A DNA stretch of 64,000 nt from Pararge aegeria (GCF_905163445.1 NC_053195.1:2780501-2844500), one strand, 5' to 3'; positions 1-11,094 are shown, counted from the first letter of the stretch. Notes: a model not told the origin generated them from the sequence alone. Numbers and translations: made by a program.

Positions 1-255
1 GTTAAAAATAAACTCGTCTATGTTTACATAGAGAGCCCAGTATCTAGCTGTGTCTGTGCCGGTCAGATAACGAGCGAGATGCTGGCGATAGTTGATCGAT
101 GTTATCAGAGAAACCTGGCTACATTGTAGCGGCCGTACCTAGATCCGTGATGTGATGTCACTTAATTCATTTTGCAAACTTGTATGAATGTCGGCTTTCC
201 ACTGCAGTTGTTCGCAAACGTAAATACGATGTTGGATCTACTACGAGTATCTTTT

Positions 256-512
256 GACGGCCGAGTGGCGCAGTGGGCAGCGACCTTGCTGATTCCAAGG
301 CCGTGGGTTCAATTCCCACAACCCGAAAACGTATGTGTGATGAGCATGAATGTTTTTCAGTGTCGGGGTGTGTTTATTTGTATATTATAAGTATTAATGT
401 ATAATTATTATATAAATATTCAACAGTCATCTTGGCACCCATAACACAAGCTACGCTTTCTTTGGGGCTAAGATGGAGAAGTGCATTGTTGTAGTATATT
501 TATTATTTATCT
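256..512 (+). mobile_element. SINE-A copy, near full length
   Basis: This is a tRNA-derived short interspersed element. It opens with GACGGCCGAGTGGCGCAGTG, which resembles a tRNA A box, and carries a B-box-like GGTTCAATTCCC, so an internal RNA polymerase III promoter is expected from the family type. The tail ends at GTAGTATATTTATTATTTAT. The same roughly 250-bp unit recurs about 19 times in this window on both strands, which is the main evidence that it is mobile. Short open frames crossing it are not genes. Confidence 0.88.
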
Positions 513-544
513 TCCAGTAGTGTGCCCCTCTGTAAAAAACAAAA

Positions 545-625
545 CATTTAGAGCGCAGACCTGCCATGCTGCTCCAATACGGGTTGGTGGGCGAAACCCA
601 GGATATAGTGATGACTGAGTGAACA
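545..625 (+). repeat. Short dispersed repeat fragment
   Basis: The segment containing CTCCAATACGGGTTGGTGGG matches, loosely, a segment near 1145-1195 (CTGCTACAATGCCGATTAGT) and one near 47895-47940 (GCTGTTACAATGCGGGTTGA). It appears to be a decayed family of unknown class. Confidence 0.4.
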
Positions 626-693
626 GAACAAACAAGATTATTAATAGTTTATCTTATCGATTTTACTAGAATTTGTACAGGGCAACTTACCGG

Positions 694-752
694 AACGCCA
701 AATCTCTAACGACTCGGCGTTACCATCCGGGTAGCAACAAGCCGTATTCAAA
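694..752 (-). mobile_element. SINE-C fragment
   Basis: Sequence around CCGGAACGCCAAATC followed by a diverged GTTACCATCCGGGTAGCAAC matches the core of SINE-C copies at 17.5 and 50.8 kb in reverse orientation. Only about 60 bases are recognisable. Confidence 0.5.
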
Positions 753-1064
753 AACTCTAACCAATTTAAATAATTAACTATGGCCCTTTAGTACTGTATA
801 TTATTAATAATAAAAACATTTTAATTATGGCACTATAAAAGCTCGTGTTTCAGTGATATAATTTTTTTTTAACCATAGATATGTTATTGGTAACATTAAG
901 AGAAGATATAACACACGGAAATTAGGACAAGTGGCTACTGTTTAATAGCCGGCAAAACAATATAAATTTACTTATTTTTCTCAGTTTTCATATTTGCGTC
1001 AGCATAGTTCTTACTGATGATTCGCTATTGAAGAGTTCGCTATAATCAGCGACAGTGTGGCTAT

Positions 1065-1195
1065 CCTCAGCCGGTTAATGCTAAAAGCCTTTTAGAAAGA
1101 AGGCCTGTGTCCAGCCGTGATATAATGAGAGCATTGGGAATTTAGAGCATAAACCCTCCACACTGCTACAATGCCGATTAGTGGGCTTAGACTTT
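1065..1195 (+). repeat. Decayed dispersed repeat
   Basis: This stretch ends with CTGCTACAATGCCGATTAGTG and resembles the fragments at 545-625 and 47895-47940. No coding or terminal structure is visible. Confidence 0.35.
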
Positions 1196-1289
1196 TATGT
1201 AAATGATAATTAAAAGTACAATTTTCTTACTCGGATTTACAATAAAAATTTATTGACATGAAAAATTACTGACCCAACCCAGTTTTTGA

Positions 1290-1530
1290 AATTTATAATT
1301 GGAATTAATAACTGGGAAATTTATAATTTCATATTTTATCAGCACTGGTTTGTTGAGAGGCTTTGGGGTGGCAGATTAACATCCTGAAAATTTAGCTTTC
1401 CGGTACGGTGTCGCGTCGAAACCGATTAAAGGTATGAGTTTAATATAACTACCTTACTACTAACAGGTTGGTCTGATACCACATTCGACGGCCTCATAAC
1501 TTACCACCTGAGATGATGACGTTGAATGTT
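1290..1530 (+). mobile_element. SINE-C copy, head missing
   Basis: Core and tail of SINE-C are recognisable from AATTTATAATTTC through TTCCGGTACGGTGTCGCGTC to CATAACTTACCACCTGAGAT. The tRNA-like head is absent or too diverged to see. It is followed to about 1976 by sequence in which I see nothing. Confidence 0.65.
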
Positions 1531-1976
1531 GTATCAGATTATATGGATTGTAGTCAAGAAGTCAATTGTGATAGAATAAAAAAAAAACCTCCACACCGCG
1601 TGTTCCCTAGGCGATGCCGGCCACAAAACCGAGACAGTTGTAGCTACGAAGTGCTAATAGCCGCTCTAAACTTTTAATATATCTTTGTTGTCAACCAATT
1701 AAGTTTTATGAACATGTACCTACGGAGGTGTTGATAAGAAAACCATGGCGTTTGTATTTGGTATGCAAACCATCTCCACGCTGCCAGCCCCCTCACCGGA
1801 AATATTAAAATTTAAATCCGTCAAGCAGGAGAATCCTAACGAAGGTTCCGTAGAACAGCAATTATAGGATTTAATATTTAAATAATTAAACGTGCATCTT
1901 AATTGTCTGTACTAAAAACATTGTTGCATTTGTCTTAACGACAAGATACTAGAAATAAATGAATTAATTAATTAAT

Positions 1977-2115
1977 ACACTTTTATTGTACACCAAAGAA
2001 AAAAGGAGTTACATAGATATACACATAGAGCAAGAGAGTACAATTGGGTGGCCTTATCGCTACATAGCGAATAATTCCAGGCAACCAAAGATGCAAAAGG
2101 AAAAAACATTTTAAG
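1977..2115 (-). mobile_element. LINE 3' tail (CR1-like) fragment
   Basis: On the minus strand this is the 3' end of a non-LTR retrotransposon. It contains GGCCTTATCGCTACATAGCG and a downstream CCAGGCAACC, the same elements seen at 46237, 41402 and 52085. Its terminal TTTTATTGTACACC lies at the left. Only untranslated 3' sequence remains. The CR1-like assignment rests on memory of similar lepidopteran 3' ends and is tentative. Confidence 0.5.
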
Positions 2116-2178
2116 AGGCAGGTGGTGCAATAAATGAATTTGACATATTTAAATATATATGTCAAATATAAATACAAA

Positions 2179-2474
2179 TCCCTACTAATATTATAAATGT
2201 GAATGTAAGTTTGTTTGTTACGCTTGCACGCAAAAATTAGTAAACCGATCATCACGAAACTTTGTACACATATTCCTGAAGGTATTAGAAGTAATATAGG
2301 ATGCTTTTTATCCTGAAATTGATCTAAGTTCTCTTGGGAGAGGGGACGAAAGTGTTTGATTATTTTACACCAAGCTTAGATATCCTAAATGCATAAAGTG
2401 CAGCCACATTTATGGGGCACATGTCTTTCGGATAGCAAAAACAAAAGCGGACGAAGTCGCGGGCAACAGCTAGT
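2179..2474 (+). mobile_element. Non-autonomous Helitron, Lep1-like
   Basis: The left end TCCCTACTAATATTATAAAT and the right end GTCGCGGGCAACAGCTAGT match short Helitron-like elements widespread in Lepidoptera. CTAG followed by T fits Helitron 3' ends inserted between A and T. The interior contains no rolling-circle replicase or helicase coding. Related copies lie at 16600 and 55202. Confidence 0.75.
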
Positions 2475-2951
2475 AAGATATAAAACTGCAAGTCTTACAA
2501 CCCGGTGCAATTGTAGTAAAGGGCTAACTTATAAAAATTTATTTATATTTTCATTTCATTTCGATAACTCAGCTTTCTAGATAACAAGTCGAACGCTTCT
2601 ACAGAACTGTCACACAGGTCGAAAATGGCATCGTTTATACACTCACGCACACATGCATCGCGAGAGATTCGGATGGTTTTTTTTCGTATTGGCATTTCAT
2701 CGGCGGGGCCCTAATTTAAACCGTTTTTCGATATCATTATGAATGGCATTCATAATGACTTAAGAGGTGAACTTCGTTAAGGCATACTTGGCTTAATTAT
2801 GTAATAAATCACTTTTTATTTATAGCACCGTCGGTCGGTGTAAAGATAATGCCAAAGCGTAATTCGTTGCCCTCCGTATCATGATGTTGCCTTCGGTAAT
2901 TCAGTACCATAGCACGAGGTTGCGCAATAATCTTATCTTAATATATATAAA
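2475..2951. other. Interval with no supported feature
   Basis: Nothing supportable is seen here. Open frames are short and no repeat recurring elsewhere in the window was recognised. Confidence 0.5.
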
Positions 2952-3236
2952 TCTCCTGTCACGATGTTTGTCCGCGATGGACTCCTAAACTACTTAACCG
3001 ATTTTGAATTAATTGGGCACACCGTGAGCAGTCTGGTCCAACTTAAGAGATAGGATAGCTTAGATCTTTAATTATAGTCGCAATTTTATTTTATTGCAAA
3101 TTTTTTGTCTATAATTAATTGACAGTCACATGTTATATATATATATATATATACTACTATAATCATTTAAGGCTTAGCGATACTGAATACTTTAAAAACA
3201 AAATCAAACGCAGACGAAGTCGCGGGCAACAGCTAG
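2952..3236 (+). mobile_element. Non-autonomous Helitron, second 5' type
   Basis: It begins with TCTCCTGTCACGATGTTTGT and ends with GACGAAGTCGCGGGCAACAG then CTAG, with A on the left flank and T on the right. Its 3' 60 bases are shared with the Helitrons at 16600 and 55202 but its 5' half is different. A near-identical copy lies on the minus strand at 17935-18208. It contains a short TA run at 3136-3153. Confidence 0.75.
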
Positions 3237-3283
3237 TAATATATACGCGAATGTGTCTGTTTTTTTTTTAAAGCAATAAATGA

Positions 3284-3639
3284 TTGACCATGCAGATGGC
3301 CCACCTGATGGTGAGTGGAAAACCATTGCCTATAAACAGAGCTCACAGAACTGAGCAGAAGGCTCAGAGTCACTCAGCGGGCGATGGAGAGAGCTATGCT
3401 AGGAGTATCTCTACGAGATCAAATGAGGAGATAGCTCGGCGAATAGCTCAGCGAGTTGCGAAGCTGAAGTGGCAATGGGCATGGCACATAGCTCGGAGAA
3501 CCAATGGATATTGGGGTCTTAAGGTGCTGGCGACCCCTCACCGGTAAAAGCAGCGTAGGTCGGCCCCCAACGCGGTGGACCGGTGACAACAGGCGAGTCG
3601 CTGGGAGCCGCTGGAGGCAAGCGGCCCAGGACCGTGGAT
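3284..3639 (+). pseudogene. RTE-type LINE reverse transcriptase C-terminal fragment
   Basis: Broken frames across this stretch encode peptide pieces such as AKLKWQWAWHIARRTNGYWG, typical of the C-terminal end of RTE-type endonuclease/reverse transcriptase polyproteins in insects. The preceding DGESYARSIS peptide aligns with the same region read on the minus strand at 4598-4880. Frame changes near 3420-3540 show it is dead. It ends directly against a SINE-A copy lacking its head; both sequences share GCGA at the join. Confidence 0.7.
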
Positions 3640-3872
3640 GCGACCCTACTGTCTGAGTCCAAGACCGTGCGTTCGATTCCCACAACTGGAAAATGTTTCT
3701 GTAATGAACATTTGTGTTTTTCAGTCTCCGAGTGTTTATCTGTATATTATAAGTGTTTATGTATATTATTCATAAAATATTCAATAGTCAACTTAGTATC
3801 CATAACACAAGCTACGCTTAGTTTGGGCCTAGATGGCGATGTGTATATCGTCGTAGTATATTTATTTATATA
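3636..3872 (+). mobile_element. SINE-A copy, head truncated
   Basis: It begins inside the head at GCGACCCTACTGTCTGAGTC and continues to GTAGTATATTTATTTATATA. The A box is missing, so it could not be transcribed from its own promoter. The upstream neighbour is an RTE LINE fragment joined without any spacer. Confidence 0.82.
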
Positions 3873-4052
3873 TTTTATAGTTAAATTGAGTCTTTTAAGT
3901 TACTATAACGGAATAATTTCACCATTCTACTTCCGCTTTCCTAATCTCATTGATAGATTAGCGACCGTCCGTGTGTCCCACAGTCGAAAGGTACCATACA
4001 AACCAGTTCTAGCCGGCTGTCGCGTGATTCATTTAATCTCGTTTGTCGTGTA

Positions 4053-4412
4053 CTAGCGTACCCAGCCAGCGTGTTTATTTAAACAACAACAACAAACATA
4101 CATTATTAAATTTTGAATTTAAGTCTCATACTATATTAAATCATTTATTTCTTCCGTATTCATTCTCTTCTATTCTTTTCTCGAGCGGGTGAAGATCATT
4201 ATCTACACCATGTACACCCAACAATAGAATATCATCATAGTAAATAAAAGCTGTGTTTGACAGTTCAAAAATAGCTCCGATCGTCACCAAACTTTACAGG
4301 ATTACTTGCCAGGTCAATCCGGAGATTCCCTGAAAGTTTCATTGAAATCGGTCCAGCCGTTTCGGAGCCTATACGGACCATACCCACACACTTTCTCTTT
4401 TATATATGTAGA
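4053..4412 (-). mobile_element. Non-autonomous Helitron with GC-rich 3' hairpin
   Basis: Read on the minus strand the element starts TCTACATATATAAAAGAGAA and ends GGCTGGGTACGCTAG, flanked by A and T. This fits Helitron rules (TC start, CTAG end, AT target). The better preserved copy at 24736-25088 shows a 3' hairpin GCCCGGTGAAGCGGGC just before the end; here that hairpin has decayed. No protein is encoded. Confidence 0.7.
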
Positions 4413-4597
4413 TTTCGCATGTTGTGTAATGAAACTATGGGTTATGGGCTATGGGTTCGATTCCCTGCTTGTACTAACCATTTTTAGCTTTTTTTCCACT
4501 ACAATATAGCCACTATTCGGATAGATACAGTAAATAATGTACTATCTAAGCATGTGATGTAATGTATCGGTTCTAATTTACACGTTGTACACTAACA

Positions 4598-4905
4598 TTC
4601 ATCATCATCTTGTTAACCCATGGATGTCCACTGCTGGACATAGGTCTTTTGTATAGCATCCGTCCACCTCGCCGGTGGTCTACAGACGCTTCGTTTACAT
4701 CGCGACAGCGACGTCGGCTTACCGTGGGACCCCAACGTCCATCAGTTCTCCAAGCTATGTTCCCCGCCCATTGCGACTTCAGCTTCGCACTCTGGTTCTA
4801 AAACGGATCTCATGGTTTTATCACGTAGAGATACTCCGAGTATAGCTCTCTCCATTGCCCACTGTGACCTAAGCCCAGTAGTGGGATAGAGAATGAAGAT
4901 TTATG
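4598..4905 (-). pseudogene. RTE-type LINE 3' fragment
   Basis: On the minus strand the sequence encodes decayed pieces (RVTQWAMERAILGVSLRDK, then KLKSQWAGNIAWRTDGRWG) homologous to the fragment at 3284-3639, and ends at a GATGATGATGAA tail at 4598. The order coding region then short trinucleotide tail fits a 5'-truncated RTE insertion. Stops and frame shifts are present. Confidence 0.65.
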
Positions 4906-6075
4906 TAGGTAGCTAGAAGCTTCAGCTTTTTTCTTGACTTTATACTAGGTACAACACTTTTATACAAGTGTTTACATAGTAAACAAATAATAATTGATAA
5001 TTAATCATTTAACTTATTATTAATTTAAATTGGTTTATCGATACACGTGTGTTCTATTGAACAAAAACATTTGTATAAAGTTCCTTCAACTTTCTACAAA
5101 AAAATTAACTTTATGTCTCTATGAAGAACAATTATCTTCTACACTCCATTTTTTCCAAATTATCTTAAGATTTAAACAATATTTTCATCACTTTTAAGTG
5201 TAAAGTAAGTATGTTTAACAAATATAAAAAAAGAACTACGATAAAATAAATAAAAACAAACCAAACAAAAGAGGTTTTATTTATTAAAGCGTTTTTATTA
5301 TCTTCTTAACATTTGAAAATAAACTTCCTATTTAATATAGTATAGGCGAAAATAACACAGTCTATTTTTTCTTACTTGTATTTTAAGTTAAACCATTTTT
5401 TAAATACTTTTTAGAGAGTAATAAGAAAATGTTTTAACATCTTTGTTCTCAGTAACTAATGATGTATGGCCACCCCATTACACACATTTGATATCGATCT
5501 ATACGCAATCCAAAATGCCATCCTCAGAGAACAATAACCACAGTTCTCGGACATTCGCCACGTAGAGATAGATGTAAATTGTGTGAGACAATTGTTTTGG
5601 CCACGCATCAATCAGTACTGTCCAATTATATCGTTCGACGGAACGTTGCTCGATCGAATCGAAATGATCCACAAAAACAAATGGTTCTCAGCCACACGTG
5701 TGGTTTTAACATGCTCTGTACAGGTTATTGTATCATATACTTTACAATGAACAACTAAATGTCAACTTAAATTGGTACGTCTTTTAAAAAGTATGAGTTT
5801 ACTTACCTATTGTTCGAAATACGAATTGTGTTTTGATACTGTCTAAATTGTAAAATACCCTACATGTTAGGTGTACCAAATTATGTCTAAAACATCTTCG
5901 ATACCACATTCATAAATTAAAAATTAATACTTGTACAGTTGGGCACTTGGGTACTGTAAATATTATTCTTTTATAATATATTAGTTTTGTATGTACATTA
6001 GTTATGTATATAAAATGTCTAAAATAATGCTTGTATTATTTATTGCTGGGCTCTACCTAGAGTAACAGATTATTT
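4906..6075. other. AT-rich interval, no supported feature
   Basis: I see no repeat shared with other parts of the window, no long frame, and no convincing splice-bounded exon on either strand. A GTAAGT-like donor on the minus strand near 5810 has no partner. Confidence 0.5.
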
Positions 6076-6550
6076 ACCCACCCTGCTTTCTGAGTCAAAG
6101 GCTGTGGGTTCGACTTCCACAACTGGAAAATGTTTGTGTGATGAACATTATTGCTTTTCAGTCTTTGGGTATTTATCTGAATATTATAGGTGTTTATAGA
6201 TATACATCGAATCCCAGCACGCACCTCTAACTTTTCGATGTTATGTGCGTTTTAAGGAATTAAAATATCACTTGCTTCAACGATGAAGGAAAACATCGTA
6301 AGGAAACCAGCATGCCTGAGAGTTCTCCATTACGTTATCAAAGGCGTGTGAAGTACGATCTTAACCCCTCCTCAGTGTAGGAGGAGACTCGTGGCCTGTA
6401 GTGGCCCGTTAATGAGTTGATATGATGATAATGATGTATATTATTCATAAAAATATTCATCAGTCATCTTAGTACCTTAAACACCAGCTACGCTACTTTG
6501 GGGCTAGATGGCGGTATGTTTGTATTGTCGTAGTATATTTATTTATTTGT
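6076..6550 (+). mobile_element. SINE-A copy split by a SINE-B insertion
   Basis: SINE-A sequence runs from CACCCTGCTTTCTGAGTC to TATTATAGGTGTTTATAGAT, is interrupted from about 6207 to 6434 by a SINE-B, and resumes at TGTATATTATTCATAAAAAT to the usual tail. The A-box part of the head is lost. SINE-A is therefore older than this SINE-B copy. Confidence 0.82.
6207..6434 (+). mobile_element. SINE-B copy nested in SINE-A
   Basis: It starts at the B-box region TCGAATCCCAGCACGCACCT and continues through AACGATGAAGGAAAACATCG to GATGATAATGATG. The tRNA-like A box is missing, so it is 5'-truncated. The tail of GATGAT-like units is typical of this family. Confidence 0.8.
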
Positions 6551-6777
6551 TTTGGCACAAAACCGATTATTCTAACCGACAGGGTTTTTTCGTTTCACTC
6601 AATTAATAAGTCAAATTCCTTGGTGCACGGTTACAATGGGCAGGGACTCTCCACGGAGAGTGGACAAAAGTTTTATCTACTTTCTGAGGAAGGGAAGAAA
6701 TAATATCGAAAATTTATACTTTTAATGTCAAGCGGTTGTAAACTTTTTCTTTCCCCTGTTGCCTTGTTTTGGCAGGT

Positions 6778-6870
6778 GGACAAGTAAATGATAGCCCCTG
6801 TGAGTGGGATAAAATTAGTAATCGGGGGATAAAATTTTTGACTCCTGCTCACGTGCTGTGAAGATGGAAA
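6778..6870 (+). repeat. Dispersed repeat fragment
   Basis: GGTGGACAAGTAAATGATAG and the following AATCGGGGGATAAAATTTTT are shared with 37726-37805 (GTGGACAAGTAAATACTACA and AATCGGGGAATAAAACTTTT). No class can be assigned. Confidence 0.45.
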
Positions 6871-7082
6871 GTGGGTATACTAAGAAAATCTTTGAGGAGT
6901 CTATGAGGGAGACGGAAATACGTTATTGAAACCTAAAATCCACCAGTGGAGTGTAGTCAGTAAGTCAAACACGGTGCTGTTACGGTAATAGGTACAAATC
7001 AACTTACTTGTTTTTCAATAGTGTTTTTTGTACTATGACCATTTATTTGAAAGTGCTTATGTTGTACGTTCAACGATATTCT

Positions 7083-7851
7083 AGTTCAAATTCAAATTCA
7101 AATTCAAATTCATTTATTTCAAGTAGGCCTACTTTATAAGCACTTTTGAAACGTCAAGTATGCATGTTTGTGTGACTCTACCACCGGTTCGGAAAGCAGA
7201 TTCTACCGAGAAGAGCCGGCAAGAAACTCAGTAGTTGCTCTTTTCCAACATCAACATTTACAATCATTTTGCTATCTTGCGGGAGATGAGAGCGAGGCTG
7301 GCTGCTTCCATTCTACCTTGTCATTGAGGAATTCATCAAATGTATAGTAACCTCGCTGTACTAGATGCGTTTTTACACATTTTTTAAATGTATGCATTGG
7401 TAGGTCAAGAATTTCCTTAGGAATCATGTTGTAAAAGCGTATACTCAACCCCACAAAGGAGTTCTGCACCTTTCGCAGACGATATGCAGATATCACTAAT
7501 TTATGACCGTTTCTGGTAAGTCGATTGTTAATTTCAGCTTTTGATTTATAAAGAGTAATATTTTGCCTCACAAAGACTATATTATTATAAATGTATTGCG
7601 AAGCTACTGTAAGAATACCTATTTGTTTAAATTTTTCACGAAGCGATTCGCGTGATCCAAGTTTATATATTGATCGTACGGCTCTTTTCTGTAGTATAAA
7701 TATACTTTCAATATCTGCAGCTTTTCCCCACAGCAAGATCCCATAGGACATAATACTGTGAAAGTATGCGAAATAAACAAGCCTAGCTGTTTCAACATCG
7801 GTAAGCTGTCTAATAACTGGGTGAACGACCTGAGTATATAAATATTTTTAG
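7083..7851 (-). pseudogene. 5'-truncated LINE with reverse transcriptase C-terminus
   Basis: On the minus strand an open frame of about 190 codons runs from near 7851 to 7272. It includes VIRQLTDVETARLVYFAYFH, then SYGILLWG, the conserved end of the reverse transcriptase region of Jockey/CR1-type elements, and finishes PASLSSPAR. The 3' untranslated part ends in an array of TTTGAA units at 7083-7115. A stop just upstream of 7851 and the absence of endonuclease, gag-like and catalytic FADD-type sequence show strong 5' truncation. Related tails lie at 33641, 52613, 56596 and 61873. The remaining frame is intact, so insertion may be fairly recent. Confidence 0.82.
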
Positions 7852-9384
7852 ACGCTTTTGTCTTTACTATACACTCCGTTTTTTTACATTACTGTGAACT
7901 CTCATAGTGCTTTTAAACAGAGCATGTTCCACCGTGCAAGGTCCGTTGCATAATGCTAATAAAAACTTTTTGTAAATACAGGAATGTAAGTAAATATAAA
8001 TACCCGTTATGAAAAACAACTTGAATGATATATTCTAATAGTGACCTATTAACTAGAACTAACTTCTTAATGTTATGTAGATACTCGCATAAAGCTGAAT
8101 CTCTGATAGTTGGTAATTTTTAATTGCCAACAGATTTTTGAAAGTGCACTACTTTTTTTGCATGCTGTACATCAGATGAGTAGGTATACTACAGCATCAT
8201 CTTCCGAATGGACCTAACACAAGATATGTGGTAAATGACATCAGCTTAGCTCATCTCTGGTGAAAAAGCAGTGTAACGTGTACCTCTGCCACTCGCTCGC
8301 TCGTTTCACAATTGTGAATTAACTTAATAACTTAAGTAGCTTCGTTTGGAAACTCCAAGGAAGTATAGGCTAGGCTCCCACGTCGCACCCAGACCGGTCG
8401 CCGCGTGGAAAGTGATTGATACTGACAGTGATACGTAGGCGACATCGGTGACCGCAGCAACAATGCGGTCACACACACACACAGACTTATAGTCACACAA
8501 ACAACCTTATAGCCTAAGAGCTAGTTGTGATTTTCCCTAATATGCTATTTATGTTACTGTACTATATACTATTGATTTTCGGAAAGTATCATCATATCAG
8601 TTTATTAATATTTCTCTGCTTGTGACTGGCCTTCTCTCTTCTCTTAGTCTTAATCAGCACCGAATCGATAGCGCGCTTTGCAGTTTCCGAGGAATGGAAA
8701 TGACACAATTTGCTAACTCCATGCATATAATCTATTAAATAAATAATAAATTAATATAATTATTAAGCAGAAAACACAATATTTAGTGCGAGATTACTAC
8801 TGGGACGGCTTACTACCATTCCTTAAATCAGTGTTAATTTAATATTGTTAACGTTTAATTCAGAACAACTTGTATTAAAATCTTTGTTTAAGGACGTCTT
8901 AGATTTGTATGTATATTTATAAATAATACTGCTTTAAGAGATAGTGGCTTTTACCGTGAATAACCTATTAACAGCCCACTGCAGGGCACGGATCTCCCCC
9001 CACTGAATAATTTTCAAATTCATTCAAAAAAAAAAAAACATGGAAATAATATTAATAGTCAATGGATTTCAAGTCAAATTTGAGATCGAAATCTCATTTA
9101 AATATTCGTTAATGAATCTTCGTTAGTACTATGTGATAGGTTTTAATTACTTTATAATTGTTACCATTGCATTTCTGTTTGACGTTAGCAGTCGTTGTAA
9201 TTTTTTTGTACCTAGAAAGAAATACTTGTAATTAGATTCTTAGTTCTTATCCTAAGACATCACAGATAACACATATGTATTAATGCTATATTATTGAAAA
9301 TTAATATATTTACTTTTTAAATGTAAATAAACATCTACAATAAGGACTAAAAACGAATATTAACAAACATTTGAAATAAATAAT
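7852..9384. other. Long interval without a supported gene
   Basis: Nothing supportable. A somewhat GC-richer patch at 8355-8470 and a short CA run at 8467-8481 stand out, but neither has a recognisable function. No repeat family defined elsewhere was seen. Confidence 0.5.
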
Positions 9385-9628
9385 AAATATACTACAACCA
9401 TACACACATCGCCATCTAGCCCCAAAGTAAGCGTAGCTTGTTTAATGTGTACTAAGATGACTGATAAATATGTTTGATTTCATTGATACTTATATTATAT
9501 ACATAAAAACACCCAGACACTGAAAACATTCATGTTCAGCACACAAACATTTTCCAGTCGTGGGAGTCGAACCCACGGCCTTGGACTCAGATAGCAGGGT
9601 CGCTGCCCACTGCGCCAATCGGCCGTCA
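9385..9628 (-). mobile_element. SINE-A copy, near full length
   Basis: Tail at the left (AATATACTACAACCATACAC), head at the right (CTGCGCCAATCGGCCGTC), with the reversed B box GGGAGTCGAACCCACGG between. Both promoter boxes are recognisable. Confidence 0.87.
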
Positions 9629-9879
9629 AACTCAAAGGACGAGGGACTTAAGGAAGAACGTCATCATAAATCATTCCACTCGCTCCCATATTAAAAGAAA
9701 GGCATGTCATACGATAGTTGCAAATAAAAATATCTACAAAAGTAATATGTAGTTTGCGTTAGTGAAGTTTGAAGTTCCTAGCCCTATTGTTATTTAAACG
9801 TATCGATATCGATTAATTTATTTTATCGATGTATTGGCAAGTTAAAAGTAATCCGCGATTTTCTTTCTAGTAAAAATAC

Positions 9880-10086
9880 ATGAAGCGGTGATAGCCTAGC
9901 GGGAAAGGCTTCGGTTTTCTTTGCTTGGATACCGAGTTCGAGCCCCGGCACGCACCACTGTCTTTTCGGAGTTATGTGCATTTTTATTTTAAGAAATTTG
10001 TATATCACTTGCTTTATACGGTGAAGGTAAATACCTTGAGGAAACCTGCATGCCTCAGAGTTCTCCATAATGTTCTCAACGGCGGC
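9880..10086 (+). mobile_element. SINE-B copy
   Basis: The head TGAAGCGGTGATAGCCTAGC is present, followed by GAGTTCGAGCCCCGGCACG and the core GAGGAAACCTGCATGCCTCA. It ends at CTCAACGGCGGCTTG, short of the usual tail, directly at the outer edge of the large inverted repeat at 10091-10925. Confidence 0.8.
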
Positions 10087-10090
10087 TTGT

Positions 10091-10925
10091 CTACTTTAAA
10101 CTAACTATTAAAGACCTTCCTGGCACAGTGGTGAGTTTTATGTTCTTTTAAATGGGTCCCAGGTTCGATCGCCGTCAAGGGAAATTTTTTCAAATTATTT
10201 TTTCCTAAATTTTCAGTGAAGCGGTGATGGCCTAGTATTCGGTCCGATTACGTATGGATCAAGTTCGATACCCGGAACGCACCTCTAACTTTTCGGAGTT
10301 ATGTGCGTTTTTAATTAAATAAATTTAAATATTAATTGCTTTATACGGTGAAGGAAAACATCGTGAGGAAACCTGCATGCCTCAGAGTTCTCCAAAATGT
10401 TCTCAACGGCGGCTTGTGAAGTGTGCCAGTCCGTATTTGGCCAAACATGAAACGTTTTCGACACGTATGTAGAAATTGGTGCTCTATCTTCTTGGAAGCT
10501 TTATATAGTTGGTTTTTTGTATAGAAATGACTTGACGAATCAAGCAGATGGCCCAGCTGATGAGAGATGATGAGAGAAAGGCTCTCAGAATGTAAAAGTT
10601 TAAGGCTGTAGTTTACCAAGCTGGCCAAATTCATATTGGTAGAAATCACATGCCGTTGAGTTGCAGTGTTCCTCACGATGTTTAGTAAAATTTAAATTGC
10701 TTAGAACCCACATAACTCCGAAAAGTCTCAGATGCGTGCCGAGTATCGAACTTGATCCACCAGAAATCGTACCAAACATAACGCTATCACCGCTTCAAAG
10801 AAAATTTAAAAATAGATAGTTTCAAAAAAAAATCCAGTGACGGCGATCGAACCTGGCACCCACTTAAAAGAACATCAAAACTCACCACTGTGCCAGGAAG
10901 GTCTTTAATAGTTAGTTTAAAGTAG
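10091..10925. repeat. Long imperfect inverted repeat built from SINE pieces
   Basis: The left arm is about 10091-10445 and the right arm about 10620-10925; each contains, in mirror order, the flank CTACTTTAAACTAACTATTA, a SINE-C-like tRNA head (CCTTCCTGGCACAGTGGTGA) and a SINE-B copy. The arms differ by substitutions and a deletion in the right arm; the spacer is about 175 bases. A transcript across it could fold into a long hairpin. Whether it arose by fold-back duplication or by two opposed insertions is not settled, but the shared non-SINE flank favours duplication. Confidence 0.75.
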
Positions 10926-11094
10926 AGTAGTTCCGCGCAGCACATACGCAATCTTCGTTTATTTTGGCCGTTTGACATGAATACGTACTTACGCTGAAAA
11001 CGCTCTGAGTGGGCGAATTCGTGATTGACGTGTTCCCTCTATTTACATTAGAGCGCTGCCGTTGACCCCGGCTGCCGGCCATTCTTCATTTCAG

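Noticed and set aside
256..330. tRNA gene in the SINE-A head
   Set aside because: A and B boxes are present, but cloverleaf arms cannot be formed cleanly and the same sequence recurs about 19 times attached to a SINE body.
3583..4056. 157-codon frame as a gene
   Set aside because: It starts in an RTE fragment, passes through SINE-A and ends at a Helitron boundary; nothing suggests a real protein.
5795..5830. Minus-strand exon ending at a GTAAGT-like donor
   Set aside because: No matching acceptor or open frame was found upstream on that strand.
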